Shown: positions 26,001 to 33,580 of the stretch, in pieces
Layout: every line of letters starts with the position of its first letter
Numbering within the stretch: position 1 is the stretch's first letter
Origin: Candidatus Binatia bacterium
Lineage (GTDB): Bacteria > Desulfobacterota > Binatia > UBA9968 > JAJDTQ01
Length of the DNA stretch: 36,001 nt
Assembly (NCBI GenBank): GCA_022823055.1
Contig: JAJDXX010000123.1
Location: forward strand, 1 to 36,001
Direction: 5' to 3'
Position numbers and translations under genes: made by a program
The notes under the pieces: generated by a model
Told to the model about the DNA's origin: nothing
Databases searched by the model: none
What the model saw: the letters and a program-made list of their open reading frames with translations, nothing else

Positions 26001-26597
26001 GGGTTTCGCCCGGAACTCGGCTATGCGGAGCAGCATTTCTATTACGTCCTGTGGGACGCCCCGGATCTGCTACACGATTTTCTCCTGAACGGAATTGAGC
26101 GCACGGGTCAGTGGAGAACGGTCGTGGACACGCCGCTCGCCGAACGCCTGGGTTCCCGCTCGGTCTCGCTGGCGGATATTACCGCCAGAGTGGATCTGCT
26201 TGAGGCTTACTGCGAGTTGTGGATGCAGGGGAAGGGCCGGCCCGTGGACCGTGTCGTGCTTGAGGAAAGCGACGCCTTGAGCGAGCGCTTTCTCGAAGAC
26301 GCGGTCGCTGTCGCCAAGGGACTGAATGGAGACGCCAAACGGCTGGTGACCGCGCTCGAGGACAACAGCGATCCCCGCCTGCGGGGGTTTCGGAAGAGCA
26401 ACGTCGAGAAGCTTCGACACTACCTCACCGAAACCGGTCACCTCGACGAACGCCCCGTGCTCACCGAGAACGAATTGCGGCTCGCCGCGCAAATCACCCC
26501 GGCAGCCGCGAGCCTGCCTCACGGCGTCGCCAACGACTGCCTCGGGCGCTGGTGGGCGTTGGCTCAGAGATCGTCCCGCCCCCATGAAACAGGGTAA
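23043..26597 (+). CDS. SbcC/YhaN-like ATPase with central membrane segments and C-terminal extension
   Basis: An 1184-residue SMC/Rad50-type ATPase. Walker A FGPNGVGKSS is at 31-40. Long coiled coils (about 165-405 and 480-800) flank a central hydrophobic pair (LLFAGVMTLAGVLALLIEKV and VALVSIAGLIGGLGIGAALA, about 408-465), in place of a zinc hook; I see no CxxC there. The ABC signature reads ELSDGTRVQL (about 853-862) where Gly-Gly is usual. Walker B and D-loop follow as LFLDEALDQSD (about 882-892), then YLTSDP (about 916). After that is an extension of about 250 residues not expected in SbcC, with FRKSNVEKLRHYL near the end. The central segments suggest membrane attachment, as I recall for YhaN-type proteins. 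It is coupled to the SbcD-like partner. Confidence 0.85.
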   Translation: MKLKRLAINRLPGISEPFEIEAAGAGFHVVFGPNGVGKSSICRALESLYWDDRHSSPLTSVSAEFELEGEPWSGQREGSRAAWQRGSDRHVSPSLPPSHNHRCFFLRLRDLIDPSRDGTADIASEIRRQMSGGFDLDKIGSDLFSGVSRQAGRRQRRDFNNASDDVQKAVVQQADLQRRADDLESLRSQLEEADAASGRLVLVERAIGLARRRQELSGIVERIDALPGALAKLTGKEVEEVERYQHQADTLAERARSLEQQLHKTREALRQAALDKPVEASDLAAWRENADELSRIELELDAARTERNATRRKLAAALHEVGDHDAHLVGGTALTLSEHGELFAFLRSSQEHAIQANTLRERLRQLQRAELPAEAERDLERLRAGAEALRGWLRAPEPDSVAARVRTRWPWLLFAGVMTLAGVLALLIEKVGLAWFQERSVALVSIAGLIGGLGIGAALAVLLLGHRSRSDADRTTARAVFEELGLDPPAEWNVSVVGAHLNRLERVTADMEAAIEQARDSSLQRRRLENELEGLSEHEAVLDVRRKEIGERLGLETIPPDAELVDFARALDQLRLARSDDEAAAGQVEGLEQKYSALLSNLAGILEEHGEMKPEDAATAKARIHHIAERSSRLEQALSDERKMTAQIEEITVDCSAAAKSIARIYADASLSEGDMKGLVALIHSLQHYRDLINERTSLEGQIALDQAELAKAGAERLAESDGLSLERLKDDLSRVEARSSELRNEIAEITARTDAARNGNSMQGLMAVREEARAKLNEFRDDALYAKAGRFLMDAVEKEYEHTRMPQVLERARAHFFAFTHHNYKLELGKDDGVPRLFAREARGGEVREIDELSDGTRVQLLLAARIAFAEEVEQGKTMPLFLDEALDQSDPRRFEAVVRSLGRVAKEQHRQIFYLTSDPLDVDRIRDALGKDDCELTAAIDLGLIRTQTVSVSGAQALQVDLGPAVPAPDGLSSEEYGVALDVPGFRPELGYAEQHFYYVLWDAPDLLHDFLLNGIERTGQWRTVVDTPLAERLGSRSVSLADITARVDLLEAYCELWMQGKGRPVDRVVLEESDALSERFLEDAVAVAKGLNGDAKRLVTALEDNSDPRLRGFRKSNVEKLRHYLTETGHLDERPVLTENELRLAAQITPAAASLPHGVANDCLGRWWALAQRSSRPHETG

Positions 26598-26664
26598 AAC
26601 GGAATAGAGCGGGCCTCGGCGCTGAGTGCACCGCTACAGAACTTCTTTTGTAAAGGGAGGACTT

Positions 26665-27195
26665 GTGGGTTACGTGCCTGTGCTCTTGATCGTGTTGTGG
26701 ACGACAATAGCGGTGGCGGATGAAGGGCTCTTGAGCCGGATGGAGTTGGAAGCACAGCTCCTGCAACTTAGTAGACAGACTGCCGAAGCGGCAAGGCTTG
26801 AGATAGCGGAGATTGCCAAGGAGACTTCTCTCTGGACGGAATACCGGGCTGCGCAGGAAGCGTTGGAGACGGCGATGGCGAAGAACAAGTGCCGAACTCC
26901 GCATCTCAAGGATATCCCGATCGAACGTCGCTACAAGGAACTGTGTCTTGGTCGCTTCCGGGCAGGACACAAGGCTTCGACCGAAAGGGATGCTGTCGTA
27001 AGGGAGCTTCGAGACAAGGCCATAGCTCTCGGTGACGACCTGAAGGCCATTAGCGACAAGTTCGGGTGGGAAATCTATCGAGAAGAGATGCGACTGCGGC
27101 TCCAGGAACTAAACGTCAAGATGACTGAGGAGCTTAAACTCCAGCTCAAGCGTCTCTACACGTCCAGCCTGCCGGGATCAGCCGGTTCTCCGTGA
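26665..27195 (+). CDS. Small secreted helical protein, unknown function
   Basis: About 176 residues from GTG 26665, chosen because GGGAGG (26655-26660) lies just upstream; the open frame extends back to GTG 26626. The N-terminus is a signal peptide (VPVLLIVLWTTIAVA followed by DEG). The mature part is almost entirely charged and helical, with heptad-like spacing (MELEAQLLQLSRQTAEAARL, REEMRLRLQELNVKMTEELK), and holds two cysteines (KNKCRTP, KELCLGR) that could form a disulphide. No known domain is recognised. It follows the ATPase gene by 67 bases and may be cotranscribed. A periplasmic coiled-coil protein is the most I can say. Confidence 0.65.
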   Translation: MGYVPVLLIVLWTTIAVADEGLLSRMELEAQLLQLSRQTAEAARLEIAEIAKETSLWTEYRAAQEALETAMAKNKCRTPHLKDIPIERRYKELCLGRFRAGHKASTERDAVVRELRDKAIALGDDLKAISDKFGWEIYREEMRLRLQELNVKMTEELKLQLKRLYTSSLPGSAGSP

Positions 27196-27229
27196 CAGAG
27201 AGGGCCCTATGCCAGCCTTGGCGCCACCT

Positions 27230-27571
27230 TTACGCGAGCAGGCCAGCTCTGGAGAGTGCCTCGGCAGGACCACATCCACGTCCGGGTTGACGCTCGGGCT
27301 GTTTCCGACCGCCCACACTGCCCGCCTCCACATAGGCCCTGAACGCTGGCAGCGTCTCCGGCATGGTGCCGCCGACATAGTCGCCTGTGAGCTTGCGATC
27401 CAGGCTCCACGGACAGGTCCTGCCCCAGATCATGTCCGTGGCGCGCCACCGGATGTTCACGGTCGGGCGTGAAACCCCCTGGATCTGGAGGCGGGGAGAT
27501 GACGGAGGAGGCGGCTCACCGCCGCCGCTGCAAGCGGACAGGGCCGACAACGCCACGCCAAGAATCAGCAC
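27230..27571 (-). CDS. Putative small lipoprotein, unknown
   Basis: A 113-residue reading frame with GTG start at 27571 and an immediate lipoprotein signal (LILGVALSALSAC). The mature part is Pro/Gly-rich at first and then contains WRATDMIWGRTCPWSLD; no family is recognised. AGGAG lies about 11 bases upstream, somewhat far. The frame lies 75 bases after the binding-protein gene on the same strand. The last 35 residues have an Arg/Gly/Pro composition like out-of-frame sequence, so the 3' end may also be frameshifted. Confidence 0.45.
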   Translation of the reverse strand: MLILGVALSALSACSGGGEPPPPSSPRLQIQGVSRPTVNIRWRATDMIWGRTCPWSLDRKLTGDYVGGTMPETLPAFRAYVEAGSVGGRKQPERQPGRGCGPAEALSRAGLLA

Positions 27572-27646
27572 GCGGCGATCTCACTCCTATGTCCCCTTGT
27601 CCCAATACCGGTACCGTATCGACCATCCGATTCCCCTGAAAAAGAG

Positions 27647-28501
27647 CTAATAGATGCTGAACGGAAAGTACCGCGCGTTGATCTTGTCATAGGAGCCGTC
27701 GGCCAGGATCGCACGAAGCGCCCTGTTGAGGCGGCGGCGGAGCGCATCGTCCTCCTTGCGCACCGCGATGCCGATGCCTTCGTCGAGCCGGTACCCCTCG
27801 CCCGCGAACTCGAAGGCGGCGCCCTCCGGGCCCCCGATCCAATTCCGGAAACCGAGCGCGTCGCCGAATACCGCGTCCACGCGGCCCTCAACGAGCCCCC
27901 GCAGCAGCGCCTCCTGGTCACGATACAGCCCTACGGCGGCAACCCTCGCCAGATTCTCCTCCAGCCAGTCCGAGGCAATCGTCGCGCGCATCGCCCCCAC
28001 GGTCCGTCCCGCCGGCGCGGCCGGATCGAAACCCGAGCCCTTCCGGGCCACGAAGCGCACTTTGCTGCTGTAGTAGCGCTCCGTGAACGCCACCAGCCGG
28101 CGGCGCTTCCCGGTAATCGACATGCTGGAGACGATGGCGTCGAACTTCCCCGCCCGAAGCCCCGGTATCAAGCCTTCCCAGTCCTGCAGAACGAAAACAC
28201 ACACCGCGTCCAGCCTCGCGCAAAGGGCTAGTGCGATGTCGATGTCGAATCCGGTGAGACGGCCTTCCCCGTCGATGTCGCTGAATGGCGGATAGCCGGG
28301 ATCGACGCCGATGCGGAGGATCTCCGCACCGATCGTCGGCGCCGAGCCGAGTACAAGAAGGAACAGGGCCGCCGCGAGTGTCCTGATCAAGCCGCCGAAC
28401 GTCCTTCGGGTGCCGCCGGCGGTCGCCTGCCGTCCAGGCCGTTCACGCGGGGCAGCGGCCCGGGGAGAGCCCATGGGCTTCGGCCGCTTTGAAGTCGTCA
28501 T
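27647..28501 (-). CDS. Periplasmic amino-acid-type solute-binding protein (family 3)
   Basis: A 284-residue protein from ATG 28501, with AAGGAG eight bases upstream; GTG 28510 is less likely. A long basic N-region (about 40 residues) precedes the signal core (LIRTLAAALFLLVLGSAP). The mature protein has the family-3 pattern: LRIGVDPGYPPFSDIDGEGR, GFDIDIALALCARL, WEGLIPGLRAGKFDAIVSSM and TVGAMRATIASDWL. It binds polar amino acids or similar ligands for an ABC transporter or sensor. The start codon overlaps the stop of the sugar-binding gene (28498-28501). No permease or ATPase gene follows, so its partner must be elsewhere. Confidence 0.88.
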   Translation of the reverse strand: MTTSKRPKPMGSPRAAAPRERPGRQATAGGTRRTFGGLIRTLAAALFLLVLGSAPTIGAEILRIGVDPGYPPFSDIDGEGRLTGFDIDIALALCARLDAVCVFVLQDWEGLIPGLRAGKFDAIVSSMSITGKRRRLVAFTERYYSSKVRFVARKGSGFDPAAPAGRTVGAMRATIASDWLEENLARVAAVGLYRDQEALLRGLVEGRVDAVFGDALGFRNWIGGPEGAAFEFAGEGYRLDEGIGIAVRKEDDALRRRLNRALRAILADGSYDKINARYFPFSIY

Positions 28502-29507
28502 CCCCAACACTCCTTCAGGCCTGGTTCGAGGAGATGGACGGGGATTCCCGGAACCGGACGATCCGTGAGCAGGGTCACGCCCGTGTCGTGGAAGTCCGGG
28601 CCGGACAGCCTCTCCGGCCTCCTGCCCGTCCTGTAGAACTCAGCATCGCCTCGAGCCCGAGCGATGCCATTCTCAGGGGATACTGCATGGCCGTCGCGCC
28701 AATCGCGCCTGCGGCAACGTTCCTCACCCCCGCGCAGCCTCCGTAGACCGAAACGACGAGAACGTCCTTTCCCACCCCAAGCGCCCTGAGCGCCGGATGG
28801 GCGCCCGCCGCCGGCTCGTTGATCGCGTACACGAAATCGATCCCCGGCTCGTTCCGCATCAGGGCCTCCATGGCCATGTGCCCAGCCGTTTCCGTGCCGA
28901 GGCTCGCGCCGCTGCCGGCAATGCGGGCGTCGTCCTCGTCGTACATCTTCCGGGGATCCTTGATGTCGACGCCGAAACCCTTGAGAAAACCCTGGTTCCG
29001 CAACACGTTCACCGTGACCGGCGCCTCGGAAAGGTCCAGCGTTGCGATCCTTGCGCTCCTTGCGGACTCGCCTATGCTTGCCCTGGCCCACGCGCCGATC
29101 AGTTCGCCGGCCCGGAAATTGTCGGTGGCAAAGGTGGCGTCCACGGCGTCCGCCGGGTCGAAGGGAGTATCGAGCGCGATCACCAGCACCCCGGCCGCAC
29201 GCGCCTTCGTGGCGGCATCGAGAAGGGCTGCGGGATCCGAAGGCGTTATCAGAATGCCCTTCGCGCCCGCAGCAGCCAGACTCTTCACCGCCTCGGCTTG
29301 CGCCTTCGAGTCTCCGTCGTACCCGCCCGCATAGGTCCGCAACTCCAGGCCGAGCGCATCGGCCTTCCCGCGGGCAGCCTGCTTCATCGTCACGAAGAAC
29401 GGATTGTCGTTCGTCTTGGTGATCAGGCCGACTGTCCGCTCGCCGGCCATGCCCGGCGAAGTGAACAGGCAGCACGTCAGCAGCGTTGCCGCAAGCAGGC
29501 GGATCAT
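28498..29507 (-). pseudogene. FrcB/RbsB-like sugar-binding protein, C-terminus frameshifted
   Basis: From ATG 29507 a signal peptide (LLAATLLTCCLFTSPGMA) leads into a periplasmic-binding protein of the ribose/fructose type: VGLITKTNDNPFFVTMKQAA, GAKGILITPSDPAALL, VLVIALDTPFDPADAVDATF, FVYAINEPAAGAH and GAIGATAMQYPLRMASLGLE. At about 28640-28648 the frame changes: the first frame ends in Arg-rich sequence at 28575, while the family's own ending (DTGVTLLTDRPVPGIPVH, then LKECWG) is in the next frame and stops at 28498, overlapping the following gene. The fold is almost complete. Either the last 45 residues are lost by mutation or one base is misread. Confidence 0.82.
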
Positions 29508-29672
29508 CTCCCGTCGCCTGCCGCGCCGGTCCTCGCCCTTGCCACCAGCAGCCGGGAAGCCTCCGGCACGGTCCGTTGGCCGAACCTCTTGCCTGTTGCC
29601 GCGAAAGATATTCACCTCCATGGCGTCTGCTGAGTGTGGATCGTCTCCGTCCGCTTGCATCCCAAAAGTCAT

Positions 29673-29902
29673 CTATCTCGCCCCTTCTCCGTTCCTGTAC
29701 CTGATCCATCCCTTGCCGGCAAGGCACACCCGGAGCATTTCCTCGCCGCCCGTTCGATGCACGAATACCGTGGACTCCGCCAGACCCTGCGCGGTCAGGC
29801 TGCTCACGAGTTCCAGGACCCTTGGGTCGGCCGCCATCACCACCGCGGTCCGGCCGCTCGCTTCCCAATCTCGCGGAGCATGGCTTTTTCGTCCTCGGTC
29901 AT
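29673..29902 (-). pseudogene. Short unidentified gene, probably frameshifted
   Basis: A start at ATG 29902 gives MTEDEKAMLREIGKRA and then ends quickly. The overlapping frame continues smoothly with GRTAVVMAADPRVLELVSSL and FVHRTGGEEMLRVCLAGKGW to the stop at 29673. The change of frame falls near 29852-29858. Joined, the product is about 75 residues. I do not recognise a family. It lies upstream of the sugar-binding gene on the same strand, separated by an untranslated stretch of about 165 bases. Confidence 0.45.
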
Positions 29903-30030
29903 CCGTCAGTTGAACCCGCAACGAGCGCCGGAACCATCATCGCCACCAAGCTCGGAGGCGTCTCGCTGGAGTCGGGCGATCCAGTCGCCCTCACACGGGC
30001 GCCAGCGTTCGCTCAACCCGGCGCCCACCC

Positions 30031-30372
30031 CTACTTGCGGTCCCGACCGGCCCGGGCTCCGGGCGGACGGTAGGGCACCTTCTTCCTCGCCGCCTCGTCC
30101 ACCGTCTCCGGCGTGATCAGCACCGTGGCTCTGATCTCGAGGGCGCCCGCGTTGGCAATTTTCAGCGATACCGCCGTTGCCGTGGCGTCGTCGGGAAGAT
30201 CGCAGATGATGTAGAGGTCCGTGTCCCCGAACGCATAGTAGAATCCCTCGACGCTCCCGCCCATCGCATCGATGGTGTCCGTCAGGGCCTCCCGACGCCG
30301 GCTGCCGCCCTCCTTGAGCAGGCCCGCGAGCCCCTTGCCCGTGTATGTCGCGTGAAACATGTACTTGCCCAT
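30031..30372 (-). CDS. GYD domain protein
   Basis: A 113-residue cytoplasmic protein. ATG 30372 follows GGGAGGGAATTC, a good ribosome site. It has the GYD pattern: an N-terminal strand MFHATYTGKGLAGLLKEGG, then DAMGGSVEGFYYAFGDTDLY and IICDLPDDATATAVSLKIA. GYD proteins are small ferredoxin-like folds found widely with no settled function. It is one of the few intact genes between 28.5 and 33.5 kb. No partner gene is evident. Confidence 0.88.
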   Translation of the reverse strand: MGKYMFHATYTGKGLAGLLKEGGSRRREALTDTIDAMGGSVEGFYYAFGDTDLYIICDLPDDATATAVSLKIANAGALEIRATVLITPETVDEAARKKVPYRPPGARAGRDRK

Positions 30373-30421
30373 GAATTCCCTCCCGGGTTCGTGTTTGTTG
30401 TCGTTCGAAGATTTCAGGCGG

Positions 30422-30857
30422 CTACCCCGGGTATATCCCGGCGCAGGCCCGGCTCCACATTCGAAACACGGGGTCCTGACCGAACCGGGTCTGGAACGCC
30501 GCGGGAATCTCGTCCACCATCTCCATGCCGCGGCCGGTCCGGGCCGCGATCGCGCCCATCACTACCCTCACCGGCTCCCGTTGCAGGTTCCCGCCCGGCT
30601 CGAGCCACTGCCCCCAGCCCTCCAGGACGGTCAGTCCCGCCCTGAACCGCGGCGTGATGGTGTCGGCAAGGAAACTCCGCCATTCCTCCTCCGTGACGGT
30701 CCTACCCTCGGAATCGGCCAGACCGAAGAAGAGCCGGAATTCCCCCCACCGGTTCCAGCCCCTTCGGACATTCCCGCTCTACCGCCCCCGAAACGGCCAC
30801 CACCCCCAGCGCAAGAAACACTATCAGGGCCTGCCAGCATCGTGCGGTCGCTGCCAT
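30422..30857 (-). pseudogene. DUF3574 secreted protein, frameshifted at a G6 tract
   Basis: ATG 30857 (GGGAG seven bases upstream) gives a signal peptide (LIVFLALGVVAVSGAVE) and CPKGLEPVGG, then stops within 20 codons. In the next frame the DUF3574 pattern follows: FRLFFGLADSEGRTVTEEEW, FLADTITPRFRAGLTVLEGW, GQWL, and a tail with RFGQDPVFRMWSRACAGI ending at 30422. The switch is at a run of six G on the minus strand (30742-30747). Five (or eight) would give one continuous frame of about 144 residues. The function of the family is unknown. It is frameshifted either in the genome or in the assembly. Confidence 0.75.
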
Positions 30858-31014
30858 CACACTCTCCCTTCCATCCTTCCTCCCGGGTCACGTCCTGCCC
30901 GCGTCCGTTGCCGTTCGCAGGGACCCCGTTCTCTCAACGCTTGAATCGACCGTCCTGCCGCGGTCTCCTCGGCTTGAATTCATCGAGTCGTGCTTCGATC
31001 CCCATGCATCGGGT

Positions 31015-32016
31015 CTACACCATCCGGCACCATCGTTGCACGGCGAGTGCATCGAAGATGCCCGTAAAGCTCCCGCACGCCCCATCCGACTCGGCGAGCT
31101 GGACATCGGTCGAGGTCGACCACTCGGCGAGAGCGCCCGTCGGTATCCGGCACGTTTGAAAACTGACCGCGCCACGTCCCGACAGCGTGATCGCGCATTC
31201 GGGGTGGGTTGCGGTGATCGCCGTATCGTCGAACGAGCCCCTGGCGCCGAAGGAAGCCGCGAAGCACAAGTCGTAGTCGGCGGGCGGCGCGGCGGGACCG
31301 GGACCCTGCCAGGGCACGACCGGAAAAGGTGGCGGCCGGGTGCGGTCTCGATCGGCTTGATACACCCAAGGCACCCGGTGAGGCGGTTGTGGTCGAAGTC
31401 GGCCTTGAACGAGATAGTCCCCTGGAACTCGGTGAACTCCGAGGTATCTGCCAAGTCGCCCGCGCCGCCGATGTACGTGGCAGTGCCGGTTGCGTGGAGG
31501 TCGGGCGGTGTGGCGGGGTCGAGTTCCGGGCCATCGATGAAAACCCCGCGCATGGCGGTGTCGACAGCGTCGTACGACTCACCGGGCGGGTAGACGAGCC
31601 ACCATCCGGCCGCGAGTAGTCCACGGGGTCGGCGTCGTTCCACGAAACCACGGCGGAGATGTAGAGCATGATCCTGCCGCGTGGTGGTTTTCCGCAAGCA
31701 GCCATTCACGGCTGGAATGGTTCGGTTGCGAGGGTCGGGGGAGGTCGAGCCCCCGGGACCACTCCCGGCACCGGACGGTGTCGAGCGTGCGGGTGCCACC
31801 GTCATGGTGGCGAACGTCGATACGGAGGACGTTGTCGACGAAGGTGGCGCGCGCATGAAATGGTTGGCGAACGGGCTCAAGCGCCGGGATTGGAATCGGG
31901 GGTTCGGGTGGGCCGGGAACGCTGACGGAACAGCCCAACGTCAGGGACAGCAAAAAAGCCCATGATTCGCCGCAGGCAGTCTCATGGCTATTCCCAATAA
32001 CGAGACGGCCTGCCAA
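31015..32016 (-). pseudogene. TbpB-like beta-barrel lipoprotein, broken by several frameshifts
   Basis: Pieces of one protein appear in order on the minus strand but in changing frames. They are a lipoprotein signal (FLLSLTLGCSVSVPG near 31950); RMLYISAVV-like and SWNDADPVDY (near 31650); MRGVFIDGPELDPATPPDLH, ATGTATYIGGAGDLADTSEF and FQGTISFKADFDHNRLTGCL (31560-31370); YDLCFAASFGARGSFDDTAI (near 31270); TWRGQFSNVPDTDGR (near 31170); and GACGSFTGIFDALAVQRW ending at 31015. Order and motifs fit the transferrin-binding-protein-B-like family of surface beta-barrel lipoproteins. At least four frame changes are needed to join them. That is more than expected from casual error, so it is probably a dead gene. 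Confidence 0.6.
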
Positions 32017-32028
32017 ACGTCAAGTGGT

Positions 32029-32490
32029 CTACCGAAGCCGGCGCGTGTTCGCGGCGCCCTCAAGCCACCGCGCCGGCCCGTCCAGGTTCTCTACCCGGAC
32101 GAACTCGTTGTATACATGCTTGAATGGGAGGGCGCTCCGCGCCGATATTCCCAGGCAGCCTGACGGAGGTCGGATGCAGGATCGCCGGATTGCCTGAACG
32201 GGCGGTGCCGCGCCTTCGCACTCGCGCGGAACCGGACCGGGCCGCACTGCATGAAGATGATAGGGAGGTGTACGTTCTTGTGTGCCATCGTGACCGAAAG
32301 CCCCAGCACGGAACGTACCTTGTACTCTGGCACTCGCCGGCGGGACGCGCATTGCTTGCAGGCCGAGGTGGCGCTGTCTGACGAAGTTGCTGTCCAAGGC
32401 CGGCGTCGAGACGAACAGGTGCGGTACGGCCGCCTCGCTGACCAGGGGCGCTCGGGAGCCACAGACCCGCAGGGCTACGCCGAGGTTCCG
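32029..32490. other. Unassigned region without an intact gene
   Basis: About 460 bases with several overlapping open frames on both strands but none with a start, ribosome site and recognisable family. Minus-strand pieces such as VPHLFVSTPALDSNFVRQ and MAHKNVHLPIIFMQCG look protein-like but lie in different frames, so a decayed gene is possible. I cannot identify it. Confidence 0.4.
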
Positions 32491-32499
32491 GTCCAGGGC

Positions 32500-32987
32500 T
32501 GAGCGGCTGCGCAAGGCCCTGGACGGGCACACAGACGGTCAAGGCGCTGCATCGCGAGGTCCGCAGCCTGCGCAGGGCGGTCAGGGAACCGGATGCCTCC
32601 CCAACGATCCGCTCGCTGTCGAGGATGATCGAACATCTCCGCACGAGACTGAGGGCTGTCCTAGCAGGTCGACCCCTCCGCCTGGATCGACGGCTTGCGT
32701 GCGTCGCTGAAGAGTTCGGAGGACGCGAAGAAAGCGCTGGAGAACCGGGATTGCGGCGCTTCGCACGATCGGGGGAGCGCCTGGAGCAGATCGACCCGCC
32801 GTCGGATGCGTGCGTTTGCGGCCGTTGCGGACAGCCCTATGCGCCAAACGGCGCCGATGAGTCGACACTCATCGAGATCGAGGTCAAGGCCCACAAGCTT
32901 GTGATCCGCCGTCCCCGCTGGCACCGGGCCTGCGAGTGCGCCCACCCGCGCCGAACTGTCCAGAGACTTCTGCCCCGCATCGGCTGA
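32500..32987 (+). mobile_element. IS66-type transposase gene remnant (N-terminal and zinc-finger part)
   Basis: Plus-strand sequence resembles the start of an IS66-family TnpC-like protein. There are coiled-coil pieces in two frames (LRRAVREPDASPTIRSLSRM; LRASLKSSEDAKKALENR). Then comes the zinc-finger region CVCGRCGQPYAPNGADESTL and EIEVKAHKLVIRRPRWHRAC, ending at a stop at 32985-32987. The catalytic DDE part is absent. It is a truncated, frameshifted remnant. I could not see terminal inverted repeats. Confidence 0.65.
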
Positions 32988-32999
32988 CTGAAGCCCGAC

Positions 33000-33580
33000 G
33001 GCGGCCTCAAGAACATGATGGCCACGGTCGCCATGCTCGCCATGAACTGCGACGACGTCATCATCCTGCCGCCGCCGACGGGGCGGCAGGGCCATCCCCG
33101 GCCGATCGTCTTCGGAGCGGAAATCGAGCCGCCGCTGTTCCCGACCCCGGCCACCCTCGACGAGGTCCGTCCGCTCACCTGTGCACCATCACGCACGACA
33201 CCCGCGAGGAAAGGCCGTGGAATGAGTTCGTCACCCGCCGCCACTACCTCGGCTACAAGACCCTGGTCGGCGCCCAGATGCGCTAGGCTGTCCACGACCG
33301 CCACGGCTCGCCCCTAGCGATGCTCGGCTTCAGCACCTTGGCATGGAAACTCGCCCCGCGACAGTTTCACCGGATGGACGCGGCAACTGCGAGAGAAAGG
33401 TCCTCATCGAGACCTTCGTCGAAACCCCACGTACACCGGCGCCGTCTACAATGCCGCCGTCTGATCCCGGTTGGAACTATCATGGCCGTGGCTGCTACGA
33501 CCGCGACAAGCTCTACGCCAACCCAAGAAGGACATCTGGCTCCGCCCCTCAAGGCGGAGCAGGGTCACGGCTCTCCCAGC
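33000..33580 (+). pseudogene. DUF4338 (DruA-like) gene remnant
   Basis: Directly after the IS66-type fragment comes MMATVAMLAMNCDDVIILPP and RPIVFGAEIEPPLFPTPATL. After a frame change near 33180 it continues as DTREERPWNEFVTRRHYLGY and KTLVGAQMR. A TAG at 33284-33286 replaces the expected Tyr, and AVHDRHGSPLAMLGFSTLAW follows. Then FTGWTRQLRE (another frame), a gap of about 50 residues, VLIETFVETPR, YTGAVYNAA, GRGCYDRDKLYAN and PKKDIWLRP. These are successive blocks of the DUF4338 family, some members of which are named DruA. With a nonsense codon, several frameshifts and a deletion it is a dead copy. No other Druantia gene is nearby. Confidence 0.72.
33539..33560. terminator. Stem-loop at the convergent end of the hydrolase gene
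   Basis: GCTCCGCC (33539-33546) pairs perfectly with GGCGGAGC (33553-33560) around a six-base loop. It lies 4 bases beyond the stop of the minus-strand hydrolase. No U-run follows, so it is only a possible terminator. Confidence 0.4.

Noticed and set aside
23073-26036. A 987-codon open frame antisense to the SbcC-like gene
   Set aside because: It is a GC-rich shadow of a clear ATPase gene; its translation has no family motif and no ribosome site.
33000-33580. An active Druantia-type defence system
   Set aside because: Only a DruA-like remnant with a stop codon, frameshifts and a deletion is present; no helicase or other Druantia component is nearby.
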